A stretch of DNA of 33,647 nucleotides, from contig JAGBWK010000040.1 of assembly GCA_017629835.1 (NCBI GenBank), forward strand, positions 1 to 33,647, written 5' to 3'. The position numbers were made by a program, and so were the translations under genes. Below are positions 16,231-24,111 of the stretch, in pieces. Origin of the DNA: Muribaculaceae bacterium (GTDB taxonomy: Bacteria > Bacteroidota > Bacteroidia > Bacteroidales > Muribaculaceae). The stretch's first letter is position 1. Each line of letters opens with the position of its first letter. The notes under the pieces are model-generated. The model had not been told where the DNA came from and made no database searches. It saw only the letters and a program-made list of their open reading frames with translations.

Positions 16231-17313
16231 ATGAAAAAAGTTGCACTAATCACAGGCATTACAGGTCAAGACGGCTCCTATCTTGCCGAATTCCTCATTG
16301 AAAAAGGTTATGAAGTACACGGCATAATCCGCCGCTCATCGTCGTTCAATACGGGACGTATTGAGCACCTGTATTTGGATGAGTGGGTACGCGATATGAA
16401 GAATTCACGTCTTGTCAACCTCCATTGGGGCGATATGACCGACTCAAGTTCGTTAGTTCGCATCATTCAGCTTGTGCAACCCGATGAAATATACAATCTT
16501 GCAGCTCAAAGCCACGTAAAAGTGTCGTTCGACGTGCCTGAATTCACAGCCGAAGCTGATGCTATCGGCACACTGCGTCTGCTCGAAGCTGTTCGCATCC
16601 TCGGTTTTGAAAAGAAAACCAAAATATATCAAGCATCTACATCAGAGCTCTTCGGCAAGGTAATGGAAGTTCCACAAAAAGAAACTACACCATTCTACCC
16701 ACGCTCGCCCTATGGTGTTGCTAAGCAATATGGCTTCTGGATAACAAAAAACTATCGCGAAAGCTACGGTATGTTTGCCGTAAACGGCATTCTGTTCAAT
16801 CACGAAAGCGAACGCCGTGGCGAAAACTTCGTTACTCGCAAAATCACTATTGCAGCAGCTCGCATTGCGCAAGGATTCCAAGACAAACTCTATCTCGGCA
16901 ACTTAGATGCACGCCGCGACTGGGGTTATGCTAAGGACTACGTAGAATGTATGTGGATGATTCTTCAGCACGAAACTCCTGAAGACTTTGTTATCGCAAC
17001 AGGCGAAATGCACACCGTTCGCGAATTTGCTACACTCGCATTCCACCACGTAGGCATCGAATTGCGTTGGGAAGGGGAAGGCGTCAACGAAAAGGGTATC
17101 GACATTGCCACTGGCAAAGTCCTCGTAGAGGTTGACCCCAAATATTTCCGCCCAGCCGAAGTAGAGCAACTTCTCGGCGACCCAACCAAAGCAAAAACAT
17201 TGCTTGGCTGGAATCCAAAGAAAACCTCATTTGAGGAATTGGTGAGAATTATGGCTGAGCACGATATGAAATTCGTGCGCAAGCTATATCTCCGTTCAAA
17301 AATGGAAGAATAA
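16231..17313 (+). CDS. gmd: GDP-mannose 4,6-dehydratase
   Basis: Converts GDP-D-mannose to GDP-4-keto-6-deoxy-D-mannose, the first step of GDP-L-fucose synthesis. The start at 16231 ([15 protein letters not shown]) gives 360 aa, normal for Gmd, and places the Rossmann motif GITGQDG at residues 9-15. Other marks are [33 protein letters not shown] and the YxxxK catalytic pair in [10 protein letters not shown], then [16 protein letters not shown]. The longer frame from 16126 would contain the promoter and is rejected. Fcl follows after an 86-nt gap with no obvious promoter of its own; a small inverted repeat (GGTTGAGCAACC near 17344) lies in that gap. Confidence 0.97.
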   Translation: MKKVALITGITGQDGSYLAEFLIEKGYEVHGIIRRSSSFNTGRIEHLYLDEWVRDMKNSRLVNLHWGDMTDSSSLVRIIQLVQPDEIYNLAAQSHVKVSFDVPEFTAEADAIGTLRLLEAVRILGFEKKTKIYQASTSELFGKVMEVPQKETTPFYPRSPYGVAKQYGFWITKNYRESYGMFAVNGILFNHESERRGENFVTRKITIAAARIAQGFQDKLYLGNLDARRDWGYAKDYVECMWMILQHETPEDFVIATGEMHTVREFATLAFHHVGIELRWEGEGVNEKGIDIATGKVLVEVDPKYFRPAEVEQLLGDPTKAKTLLGWNPKKTSFEELVRIMAEHDMKFVRKLYLRSKMEE

Positions 17314-17399
17314 TAGCGCAATATTCATCCAACCCAATAATACAGGTTGAGCAACCGATTTGGTCAAAAAAAATCAGACAAAATCTATTAATATAAATA

Positions 17400-18341
17400 A
17401 TGGAAAAAGATTCCAAAATCTACGTAGCTGGTCATCGCGGAATGGTCGGTTCTGCAATAGTGAGAGAGTTGAAGCGTCAAGGCTACAACAACATCATCAC
17501 TCGCACGCATGCCGAGCTCGACTTATGTCGACAAGATCAAGTGGAAGCTTTCTTTGAGCAAGAAAAGCCAGAATACGTGTTTCTCGCAGCGGCAAAAGTT
17601 GGGGGCATCGTAGCCAATCAGAGCGCATTGGCCGACTTTATGTACGACAATATGATGCTTGAAATGAACGTAATCCACGCTGCATGGGTCAACGGTTGCA
17701 AGAAGCTCGAATTTCTCGGCTCGTCGTGCATCTATCCTCGCATGGCTCCACAACCAATGACCGAATCATGCTTGCTGACATCGTCGCTTGAGCCTACCAA
17801 CGAAGCCTACGCCTTAGCTAAGATTTCTGGATTGAAATATTGCGAATATCTCAACCGACAATATGGCACCGACTTTATTTCGGTAATGCCTACCAACCTA
17901 TACGGGCCAAACGACAACTATCATCCCGAACATTCCCACGTACTGCCAGCCCTCATTCGCCGCTTCCACGAAGCAAAAGTGGCAGGAGCTAAGAGCGTGA
18001 CTTGCTGGGGCGATGGCAGCCCACTGCGTGAGTTCCTTTATGTCGACGACCTCGCCAACCTGTGCGTATTCTTAATGAATAATTATTCAGGCAACGAGAC
18101 GGTAAACGCTGGCACAGGCAAAGAGCTGTCGATAAAAGAGTTGACCGAACTTGTAGCTAAAGTTGTTGGCTATGAGGGAGAGATACTTTGGGACACTACT
18201 CGCCCCAATGGCACTCCCCGCAAGCTGCTTGACGTGAGCAAAAGTCGCAACCTCGGTTGGGTCTACAAGACAGAGCTTGAGGAGGGCATCCGCCTATCGT
18301 ACGACGATTTCCTCAACAATCCGATGCGAGCCGAGCGATAA
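17400..18341 (+). CDS. fcl: GDP-L-fucose synthase
   Basis: Bifunctional epimerase-reductase that turns the Gmd product into GDP-L-fucose with NADPH. The 313-aa length is typical. The N-terminal Rossmann motif GHRGMVGSA (near 11-19), [11 protein letters not shown] (near 63), SSCIYPR (near 107) and the YxxxK motif in AYALAKISG (near 136-144) are all visible, as is the later [11 protein letters not shown]. Together with gmd it gives the complete route from GDP-mannose to GDP-L-fucose, the donor for fucosylated capsule and protein glycans in Bacteroidales. Confidence 0.96.
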   Translation: MEKDSKIYVAGHRGMVGSAIVRELKRQGYNNIITRTHAELDLCRQDQVEAFFEQEKPEYVFLAAAKVGGIVANQSALADFMYDNMMLEMNVIHAAWVNGCKKLEFLGSSCIYPRMAPQPMTESCLLTSSLEPTNEAYALAKISGLKYCEYLNRQYGTDFISVMPTNLYGPNDNYHPEHSHVLPALIRRFHEAKVAGAKSVTCWGDGSPLREFLYVDDLANLCVFLMNNYSGNETVNAGTGKELSIKELTELVAKVVGYEGEILWDTTRPNGTPRKLLDVSKSRNLGWVYKTELEEGIRLSYDDFLNNPMRAER

Positions 18342-18383
18342 AATTATTAGAATCAAATCAACAAAAATAAGTTAAACTAATTT

Positions 18384-18411
18384 TTTGTTAGCTCACGTTT
18401 GTGTATATTTG
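18384..18411 (+). promoter_or_regulatory. Bacteroidetes-type promoter for the ROK kinase gene
   Basis: TTTG (18384-18387), a 16-nt spacer (slightly short), then TATATTTG (18404-18411), an exact -7 match. It is about 50 nt before the start codon and in the gap after fcl. Confidence 0.55.
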
Positions 18412-18461
18412 CACATAATTAAATAAAGTAATCAGGTTAAAACTTAAAAACAAATAACACC

Positions 18462-19421
18462 ATGGCAAAACCTTATGTAGTCGGTATCGATATAGGCGGT
18501 ACCAACACCGTATTCGGAATCGTCGATGCCCGCGGCGTCGTAATTGCAAGTTCTTCAATCAAAACTCAGAAACATAGCAAAATTGAAGACTATATCGACG
18601 AGTTGCACACAGAGCTATCACGTCTTATCGAGGCTAACGATGCAGTCGACAAGATTCATGGTATCGGCATTGGTGCACCCAACGCAAACTACTATTCAGG
18701 CTCAATTGAAGTCAACGTAAATCTCCCTTGGCCAGCTCCAATACCATTGGCAAAACTCGTCAGCGATAAATTCGGTATTCCTGTAACAATAACCAACGAT
18801 GCGAATGCAGCAGCTATCGGCGAAATGACCTATGGCGCAGCTCGTGGAATCAAAGATTTCATCATGATTACACTCGGCACAGGCGTTGGCTCTGGTATTG
18901 TTATCAACGGACAAATGGTTTATGGTCACGACGGCTTTGCAGGTGAGCTTGGCCACGTGTGTATGAAGCGCCACAATGGCCGCCTTTGCGGTTGCGGACG
19001 CACTGGTTGCCTTGAAGCATATTGTTCAGCAACAGGCGTTGCACGCACAGCTCGTGAATTCCTTGAAATTCGCACTGAGCCTTCACGTTTGCGTGAAATC
19101 GAAATTGATTCAATCACCTCTAAAGACGTTTACGACGCTGCTATTGCTGGCGATAAACTTGCAAAAGATATATTTGAATTCACAGGCACAATCCTTGGCG
19201 AAGCGCTTGCTGACTTCACTTCATTCTCTGCACCTGAGGCATTTATACTCTTCGGTGGACTCGCTAAGAGTGGCGAATTGCTAATGAAACCGCTCCGCGA
19301 ATCGTTCGAAAAGAATGTTATGTCAACTTGGAAAGGCAAAGTGAAAATTCTGCTTTCAGAGCTCAAAGAAGCTGACGCTGCTGTGCTCGGTGCCAGCGCA
19401 CTCGGTTGGGAAGCAAAATAA
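18462..19421 (+). CDS. ROK-family sugar kinase (glucokinase-like)
   Basis: ATP-dependent sugar kinase that would phosphorylate glucose or a related hexose at entry to glycolysis. The 319-aa protein has the N-terminal phosphate motif GIDIGGTNT (near 8-16), the second ATP motif LGTGVGSGIVI (near 138), the sugar-binding and catalytic region NDANAAAIGE (near 112-121), ELGHVC (near 161) and the ROK zinc motif CGCGRTGC (near 175-182). No N-terminal helix-turn-helix is present, so it is an enzyme and not a ROK repressor. Bacteroidetes glucokinases of this type are common, but N-acetylmannosamine or other hexoses cannot be excluded. A strong hairpin ends the unit. Confidence 0.92.
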   Translation: MAKPYVVGIDIGGTNTVFGIVDARGVVIASSSIKTQKHSKIEDYIDELHTELSRLIEANDAVDKIHGIGIGAPNANYYSGSIEVNVNLPWPAPIPLAKLVSDKFGIPVTITNDANAAAIGEMTYGAARGIKDFIMITLGTGVGSGIVINGQMVYGHDGFAGELGHVCMKRHNGRLCGCGRTGCLEAYCSATGVARTAREFLEIRTEPSRLREIEIDSITSKDVYDAAIAGDKLAKDIFEFTGTILGEALADFTSFSAPEAFILFGGLAKSGELLMKPLRESFEKNVMSTWKGKVKILLSELKEADAAVLGASALGWEAK

Positions 19422-19449
19422 GCCACTGACAAACTGCTTAACACCAAAT

Positions 19450-19488
19450 AGAAATCGGATGCTTGCGATTTGCTTGCATCCGATTTCT
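19450..19488 (+). terminator. Rho-independent terminator after the ROK kinase gene
   Basis: AGAAATCGGATGC (19450-19462) and GCATCCGATTTCT (19476-19488) form a perfect 13-bp stem with a 13-nt loop, followed by TTTATCG. It lies between convergent genes, 9 nt from the stop of the MBL hydrolase, and may act in both directions. Confidence 0.78.
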
Positions 19489-19497
19489 TTATCGTTA

Positions 19498-20262
19498 TTA
19501 ATTGGGGATTTCGATCGTGAGTCCGTCGTAGGCTGTGTGCACACCTTCGGGTAGCTGTGGCTCAACTTCGGCGTGGAGACCATAATCGTGCGACATGTGG
19601 ATAAGATAGGCAACTCGCGGCTTAATCGCTCTTATTGCAGCAAGCGCATCGCTTAAACTCATGTGAGAGAAATGCTCTTTATGGCGCAAAGCGTTTATTA
19701 CAAGCGTATCAACACCTCTAACCGCCTCAATCGTTTCATCGGGAATAACCTTTGCGTCGGTGATATAAGCAAGGTTGCCAATGCGAAATCCGAGAATATC
19801 AAGTTGAAAGTGTTTTACCGGCAAGGGCAAGATTTCAATGCCGTCGATATCGAACGACTGCATCTGTGAGATGATGTGATTATTGAACGTAGGTGCGCCC
19901 GGGTATGGATGCTCGATGTAGCAATATGGGACAATCATTCGCAAATTGCGGTCGACATCCTCACGGCAATATACATCAAAGCCATTCTCTCCACAATAAG
20001 GGCGTAGGTCATCGATACCGCCGACGTGATCATAATGATAATGAGTAATCAACAGTGCTCTTAGCTCAGGCGAACCAACCGACAGAATCTGTTGACGGAA
20101 ATCGGGGCCACAGTCGATGAGCAGATTCTTGCCACCAACGGAAAGAAGTGCAGATGAACGCAGTCGATGGTCGCGAGGGTCGTCGGACTTGCACACATTG
20201 CAGCTACAACCGATTGTCGGTACGCCTGTCGATGTTCCAGTGCCAAGGAAAGTGAGTTTCAT
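19498..20262 (-). CDS. MBL-fold metallohydrolase (PhnP-like)
   Basis: Predicted binuclear-metal hydrolase of the metallo-beta-lactamase superfamily, 254 aa. It begins MKLTFLGTGTSTGVPTIGC and has the conserved Cys-rich start seen in PhnP/YycJ-like enzymes (GCSCNVCKSDD, followed by RLRSSALL). The metal motif THYHYDHVGG is near residues 73-82 and later ligands occur near YITDAKVIPD and LIHMSHD. PhnP relatives act on cyclic phosphodiesters, but no phosphonate genes are present here, so the substrate remains open. It is the last gene of a minus-strand run, 48 nt after the lipoprotein gene. Confidence 0.88.
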   Translation of the reverse strand: MKLTFLGTGTSTGVPTIGCSCNVCKSDDPRDHRLRSSALLSVGGKNLLIDCGPDFRQQILSVGSPELRALLITHYHYDHVGGIDDLRPYCGENGFDVYCREDVDRNLRMIVPYCYIEHPYPGAPTFNNHIISQMQSFDIDGIEILPLPVKHFQLDILGFRIGNLAYITDAKVIPDETIEAVRGVDTLVINALRHKEHFSHMSLSDALAAIRAIKPRVAYLIHMSHDYGLHAEVEPQLPEGVHTAYDGLTIEIPN

Positions 20263-20310
20263 ATCAATATTGTTTTGCTACTCGTTGACTGCATTGAGCA
20301 TTTGTAATTA

Positions 20311-21240
20311 CTATAGTCGGAACGTAGCAAGTCGTCCATCCTCAAAAATGAGATATGCGCCATTGTCGAACGACCAGCGTTCGAAATATGAGCTACCATT
20401 GTGGGTTTTCTTGACATCACGTGGGGAGCCAAGCGAAAGCCGGCACTCATCGGTGGTCATACCTTGAGCCACACGAGTAGCAACGATGTTAGCCCAAACA
20501 GCATCGCTAATATCGGGATAACGCATACGAGGGTCGTTGAACGCAAACAGCACATCGAAATTACGAGTATCGCTGCGAGCGTTGCCCGTTGTCATAACCA
20601 CTGACGCTATAGTGCCGTCAGCTTCTTCAAATTCAACCCTCAAAGGATAGGTCGAATTGCCTGGATATACGCCACGTATTGTCACAGGAACGTATCGCTT
20701 GCCCATTGCTATTGGCTGAGCGTCAGCATCAACTCGCAAATTTGTCATCAAATAGTAGCGATTACCACGAAGCATTGAATCGGCATAAGCAATGAGTTGC
20801 AAGTCGATTGTGAAGGGCACCTCTACCCTATTATCTGCCGAATTCAAGCGCGAAAGCGGCATTTCTACTATATATCGAAGAGGAATGGCGGCATCGTCGG
20901 CGCTGCCAAATTCTATGATAGTGACCGAATCGCCAGTTATCGAGACATCCTCTGCAACTCCCCTATATACAATAGTGTCGCCAGGGCTAACGGAAGGTTC
21001 TGTTTCCAAAAGCAACGACAAGCGACTGTCGGTTACGAGCAATCGGTCGCCCTCACGCCATTGAGAAAATAGTCGTGGAAACAGGCGCGAAGCAAATTCA
21101 TTTTCAGCCGAAACCACAACATTCTGCTTACGCACATCCTTTTCAGTGATTTTGGGTGTGCTCTCAATGCCTGTGAAACACCCAACAGGGAGCATCATGG
21201 CAACTACGATAGCGAATATGGCGAATGGTTGCAAACGCAT
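20311..21240 (-). CDS. Lipoprotein with a BamE/SmpA-like C-terminal module
   Basis: 309-aa predicted outer-membrane or periplasmic lipoprotein with signal sequence and lipobox LPVGC (residues about 17-21). Residues about 45-240 form a beta-rich region I cannot assign. The last 55 residues, beginning near 250 (VAQGMTTDECRLSLGSP, then ERWSFDNGAYLIFEDG), resemble the BamE/SmpA/OmlA fold: a Gly-Met-Thr helix, a LGxP turn and a final beta hairpin. The start codon overlaps the stop of the prolyl oligopeptidase gene by one base (TGATG), so translation is coupled. Function is unknown; an envelope assembly or scaffold role is inference. Confidence 0.78.
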   Translation of the reverse strand: MRLQPFAIFAIVVAMMLPVGCFTGIESTPKITEKDVRKQNVVVSAENEFASRLFPRLFSQWREGDRLLVTDSRLSLLLETEPSVSPGDTIVYRGVAEDVSITGDSVTIIEFGSADDAAIPLRYIVEMPLSRLNSADNRVEVPFTIDLQLIAYADSMLRGNRYYLMTNLRVDADAQPIAMGKRYVPVTIRGVYPGNSTYPLRVEFEEADGTIASVVMTTGNARSDTRNFDVLFAFNDPRMRYPDISDAVWANIVATRVAQGMTTDECRLSLGSPRDVKKTHNGSSYFERWSFDNGAYLIFEDGRLATFRL

Positions 21241-23378
21241 CAGTCAGTAATAGGCGTCAGATTGAGATTCTTAAATATGAACGAATAAATGTCGGTATAT
21301 TCATCGATTACCTTTGCGATAGGTTTTCCACCGCCATGGCCAGCATTTGAGTCGATGCGAATGAGCTTAGGCGCATCGCCTGTATCAGCAGCTTGGAGAG
21401 CTGCGGCATACTTAAACGAGTGAGCTGGGACAACACGGTCGTCGTGGTCGGCAGTAGTAACAAGTATCGCGGGATATTCTACTCCACTTTGAATATTATG
21501 AACTGGGGAGTAGTCAATCAGATATTTAGCCATTTCGGGAGAGTCGGCAGTGGTGCCATAATCTGAAGCCCAGTTCCAGCCTATGGTGAACAAATGATAG
21601 CGTAGCATATCTTGAACACCAACTTGAGGAATAGCCACAGCAAACAAATCGGGACGCATATTGACGCATGCTGCAACGAGCAAACCGCCATTGCTACCAC
21701 CCTCAATCACGAGTTTGTCGGCGTTGGTATAACCCTTTTCGATAAGGTATTCAGCCGCTGCGATGAAATCATTGAACACGTTGAGCTTGTTCATCTTTGT
21801 GCCAGCCTCATGCCATTGGTCGCCATATTCTGAGCCACCACGAAGGTTTGCTTCGGCATAGATGCCACCATTTTCGAGCCACAACAAGCGATTGGGCGAG
21901 AATCTTGGAGTAAGAGCGATGTTGAAGCCGCCATAGCCGTAAAGGCTTGTTGGATTAGTTCCGTCCAACTCAACATCCTTCTTGCGAGTGATGAACATGT
22001 GCACCATTGTTCCGTCGGCCGACGGATAGAACACCTCTTCAGTGATATAATCATCGGGGTTGAAGCCATTAACTTCGGCCTGCTCGAAGAGTGTACTTTC
22101 GCCTGTAGCGAGGTCGAATTTGTAGTGACGCCAAGGAGAAAGATACGACATTACATTATAATAAACCTCATCGTGACGAGAATCGGAAGAGATGCTGATG
22201 CTGCCTGGTCCTTCGAGAGCAAGCTCGCCAAGGCGCACACCGTTGAGGTCGAATACGACAACGTGGTCCGAAGCATCTTGGCTATACGTTACAAGCATTT
22301 TATCGGCAGCAAAGTTGACATTGGTCAGCACTGCATTTTCATTTTCAGGGATAAGTTCTTTCCAATTCTTTCGAGAAGGATTTTTGACGGGCGCAACCAT
22401 TAAGCGATACTTAGGTGCGTCAATCGACGTAGTAAAGTAGATTTTATCATCGCGCACATCCTGAATATTGATGATTACGTCCTGAGTTGGCTCCATTACA
22501 ATCCATTCCGAAGCAGGATTTCGAAGGTCTTTAATCTTAATCGAAGAACCGAAACCATTGCCACTACCCATTAAGAAGAAATAGTGGCCACCATGAGGCA
22601 CGTAGGCAGAGTGGAAATGCAAAGGATGCTCTGGGTCGGTAAAAAACAGAGTATCTTCCGACTGAGGAGTGCCTATTTTATGATAGTAGATGCGATGATT
22701 TTCGTTGGCATTTGAGAATTCTTTGCCGTCGACTGGCTTATCGTATGCGCTGTAGAAAAATCCGTCGCCATACCATTCTGCGCCTGTAAATTTAGCCCAT
22801 TCAATATGGTCGTCGAGCTGCTTGCCTGTGGCAGTGTCGAGAACATATATCTCAGTCCAGTCAGAACCACTGCGAGAGATTGTGTATGCAGTGTACTTGC
22901 CGTCGGGCGACATCGACACTCCAGTCAGAGCCACTGTACCGTCGTCGGAGAGCTTATTGGGATTGAGGAAAACCTCAGCTTCGCCACCCAACGAATCAGT
23001 GCGATATAGTATCGACTGATTTTCAAGGCCTGAATTTTCGTAAAAGTAGTATTTACCGTCATTTTCCTTCGACGGAAGCCCTCGCTTTACAAAATTCTGA
23101 AATGAAGCGATGCGTTTGCGCAGATTGTCGCGATATGGTATCTTCGACAGATAACCGTTGGTCACCTCACGCTCAGCTTCAACCCATGCCAAAGTTTCGG
23201 CTGATGTGTCATTCTCAAGGGGACGATATGGGTCGGGCACTTCGATGCCAAAATAATTGTCGATTGTATCTGATGTTGGCGCAGAGGGATATGTGATTTT
23301 CCCAGAGTTGCATCCAGTTGAGAGTGCTACTGTAAGAGTGAGACTCATTGCTGCTGAGAGGGTTAAAAAGGATTTCAT
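21240..23378 (-). CDS. Prolyl oligopeptidase family (S9A) serine peptidase, lipoprotein
   Basis: Proline-specific oligopeptidase, 712 aa, of usual length. It has a lipoprotein-type signal (lipobox STGC, Cys near residue 23), so it probably works in the periplasm or at the outer membrane on short peptides. Residues about 30-75 are the N-terminal catalytic part (PDPYRPLEND), about 75-430 the seven-bladed propeller, and 440-712 the alpha/beta-hydrolase. The triad is visible: Ser562 in GGSNGGLL, Asp near 645 in DHDDRVVP and His near 680 in AGHGGGKP. LYGYGGFNIAL precedes the oxyanion region. It is co-transcribed with the BamE-like lipoprotein gene (1-nt overlap) and follows the exonuclease gene by 36 nt. 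Confidence 0.95.
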   Translation of the reverse strand: MKSFLTLSAAMSLTLTVALSTGCNSGKITYPSAPTSDTIDNYFGIEVPDPYRPLENDTSAETLAWVEAEREVTNGYLSKIPYRDNLRKRIASFQNFVKRGLPSKENDGKYYFYENSGLENQSILYRTDSLGGEAEVFLNPNKLSDDGTVALTGVSMSPDGKYTAYTISRSGSDWTEIYVLDTATGKQLDDHIEWAKFTGAEWYGDGFFYSAYDKPVDGKEFSNANENHRIYYHKIGTPQSEDTLFFTDPEHPLHFHSAYVPHGGHYFFLMGSGNGFGSSIKIKDLRNPASEWIVMEPTQDVIINIQDVRDDKIYFTTSIDAPKYRLMVAPVKNPSRKNWKELIPENENAVLTNVNFAADKMLVTYSQDASDHVVVFDLNGVRLGELALEGPGSISISSDSRHDEVYYNVMSYLSPWRHYKFDLATGESTLFEQAEVNGFNPDDYITEEVFYPSADGTMVHMFITRKKDVELDGTNPTSLYGYGGFNIALTPRFSPNRLLWLENGGIYAEANLRGGSEYGDQWHEAGTKMNKLNVFNDFIAAAEYLIEKGYTNADKLVIEGGSNGGLLVAACVNMRPDLFAVAIPQVGVQDMLRYHLFTIGWNWASDYGTTADSPEMAKYLIDYSPVHNIQSGVEYPAILVTTADHDDRVVPAHSFKYAAALQAADTGDAPKLIRIDSNAGHGGGKPIAKVIDEYTDIYSFIFKNLNLTPITD

Positions 23379-23414
23379 TATGATGATTATTATTCGTTTG
23401 CTATGTTGTAGATA

Positions 23415-24044
23415 TTATTCGCATCCTTCTGTAGCTTCAACCACTTTATAGGGTGACGCTTCATAGTCGAACTGACCCGAAGAGAGGGTTTCGTAGATTT
23501 GCAAGCACGCTAAAGCATCGAGCGAAGCGTATGCCTTCTGCGCTTCAGTGAGCGTTTCGGCTTCCCAGTTTGTCAAGCGCTGACTTTTGGAAATTCTTTT
23601 GCCGAAAACGATTGCATAGACTTTCTGCAGTGAATTGTCGGCTATCTTATAATCTTTAACGTAGGATTGGAGCTCAAGTACGTTTGCTGGGTTGAATTCG
23701 CAGATTGCCGACAGTTGATGAATGTCGTCCTTAATCGATAGCCCTATTTTAAGGATATCGGGATTTTCAAACAGTTCGACCATTTCGGGAGTAAACCCTG
23801 TGCGATGAAGTCGAAACAGGAAACATTCATCTTTGGTAGCCACTTGAAGTAATGCTACTTTATGGGGGCGCCCTTTTCGAAACGAAGGACGAGTTTCGGT
23901 GTCAAAACCAAGAATGGTTTGGTGTTTGAGATAACGTACGGCAGCGCGACAATCAATGGGATTGTTGATTATAATAGCGCGACCGGTATATTCAGCTGCT
24001 GGCAGCTCTGCTATCTGTTCCTTAGTTATGGCAAGCATTGACAT
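23415..24044 (-). CDS. WRN/RNase D-like 3'-5' exonuclease
   Basis: DEDD-family 3'-5' exonuclease, about 209 aa from the chosen start. Metal-binding motifs are Exo I LGFDTETRPSF, Exo II around LKIGLSIKDDIHQLS and Exo III YASLDALACLQIYE (YxxxD form, DEDDy). I chose 24044 (MSMLAITKEQ) because the longer frame from 24107 reads through a near-perfect promoter at 24078-24108; the ATG at 24038 is an alternative. The small size and lack of an HRDC domain fit the WRN-exonuclease-like group, not full RNase D. It lies directly after recQ, which suggests it may serve the same repair reactions. Confidence 0.88.
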   Translation of the reverse strand: MSMLAITKEQIAELPAAEYTGRAIIINNPIDCRAAVRYLKHQTILGFDTETRPSFRKGRPHKVALLQVATKDECFLFRLHRTGFTPEMVELFENPDILKIGLSIKDDIHQLSAICEFNPANVLELQSYVKDYKIADNSLQKVYAIVFGKRISKSQRLTNWEAETLTEAQKAYASLDALACLQIYETLSSGQFDYEASPYKVVEATEGCE

Positions 24045-24077
24045 ATATGTTGCTTGATAATTTTCTGTTTTATTATA

Positions 24078-24108
24078 CAAAGATACGCAATTCGCAGCAA
24101 GTTTCAAA
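24078..24108 (-). promoter_or_regulatory. Internal Bacteroidetes-type promoter for the exonuclease gene
   Basis: On the minus strand TTTG (24108-24105), a 19-nt spacer, then TATCTTTG (24085-24078): a full match with ideal spacing. It begins 3 nt after the recQ stop codon and gives a leader of about 27 nt. It allows expression of the exonuclease and the genes beyond it apart from recJ-recQ. Confidence 0.72.
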
Positions 24109-24111
24109 CGA

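Noticed and set aside
24045..24107. Longer N-terminus for the 3'-5' exonuclease
   Set aside because: It reads through a TTTG-N19-TATCTTTG promoter, so the RNA would not encode it.
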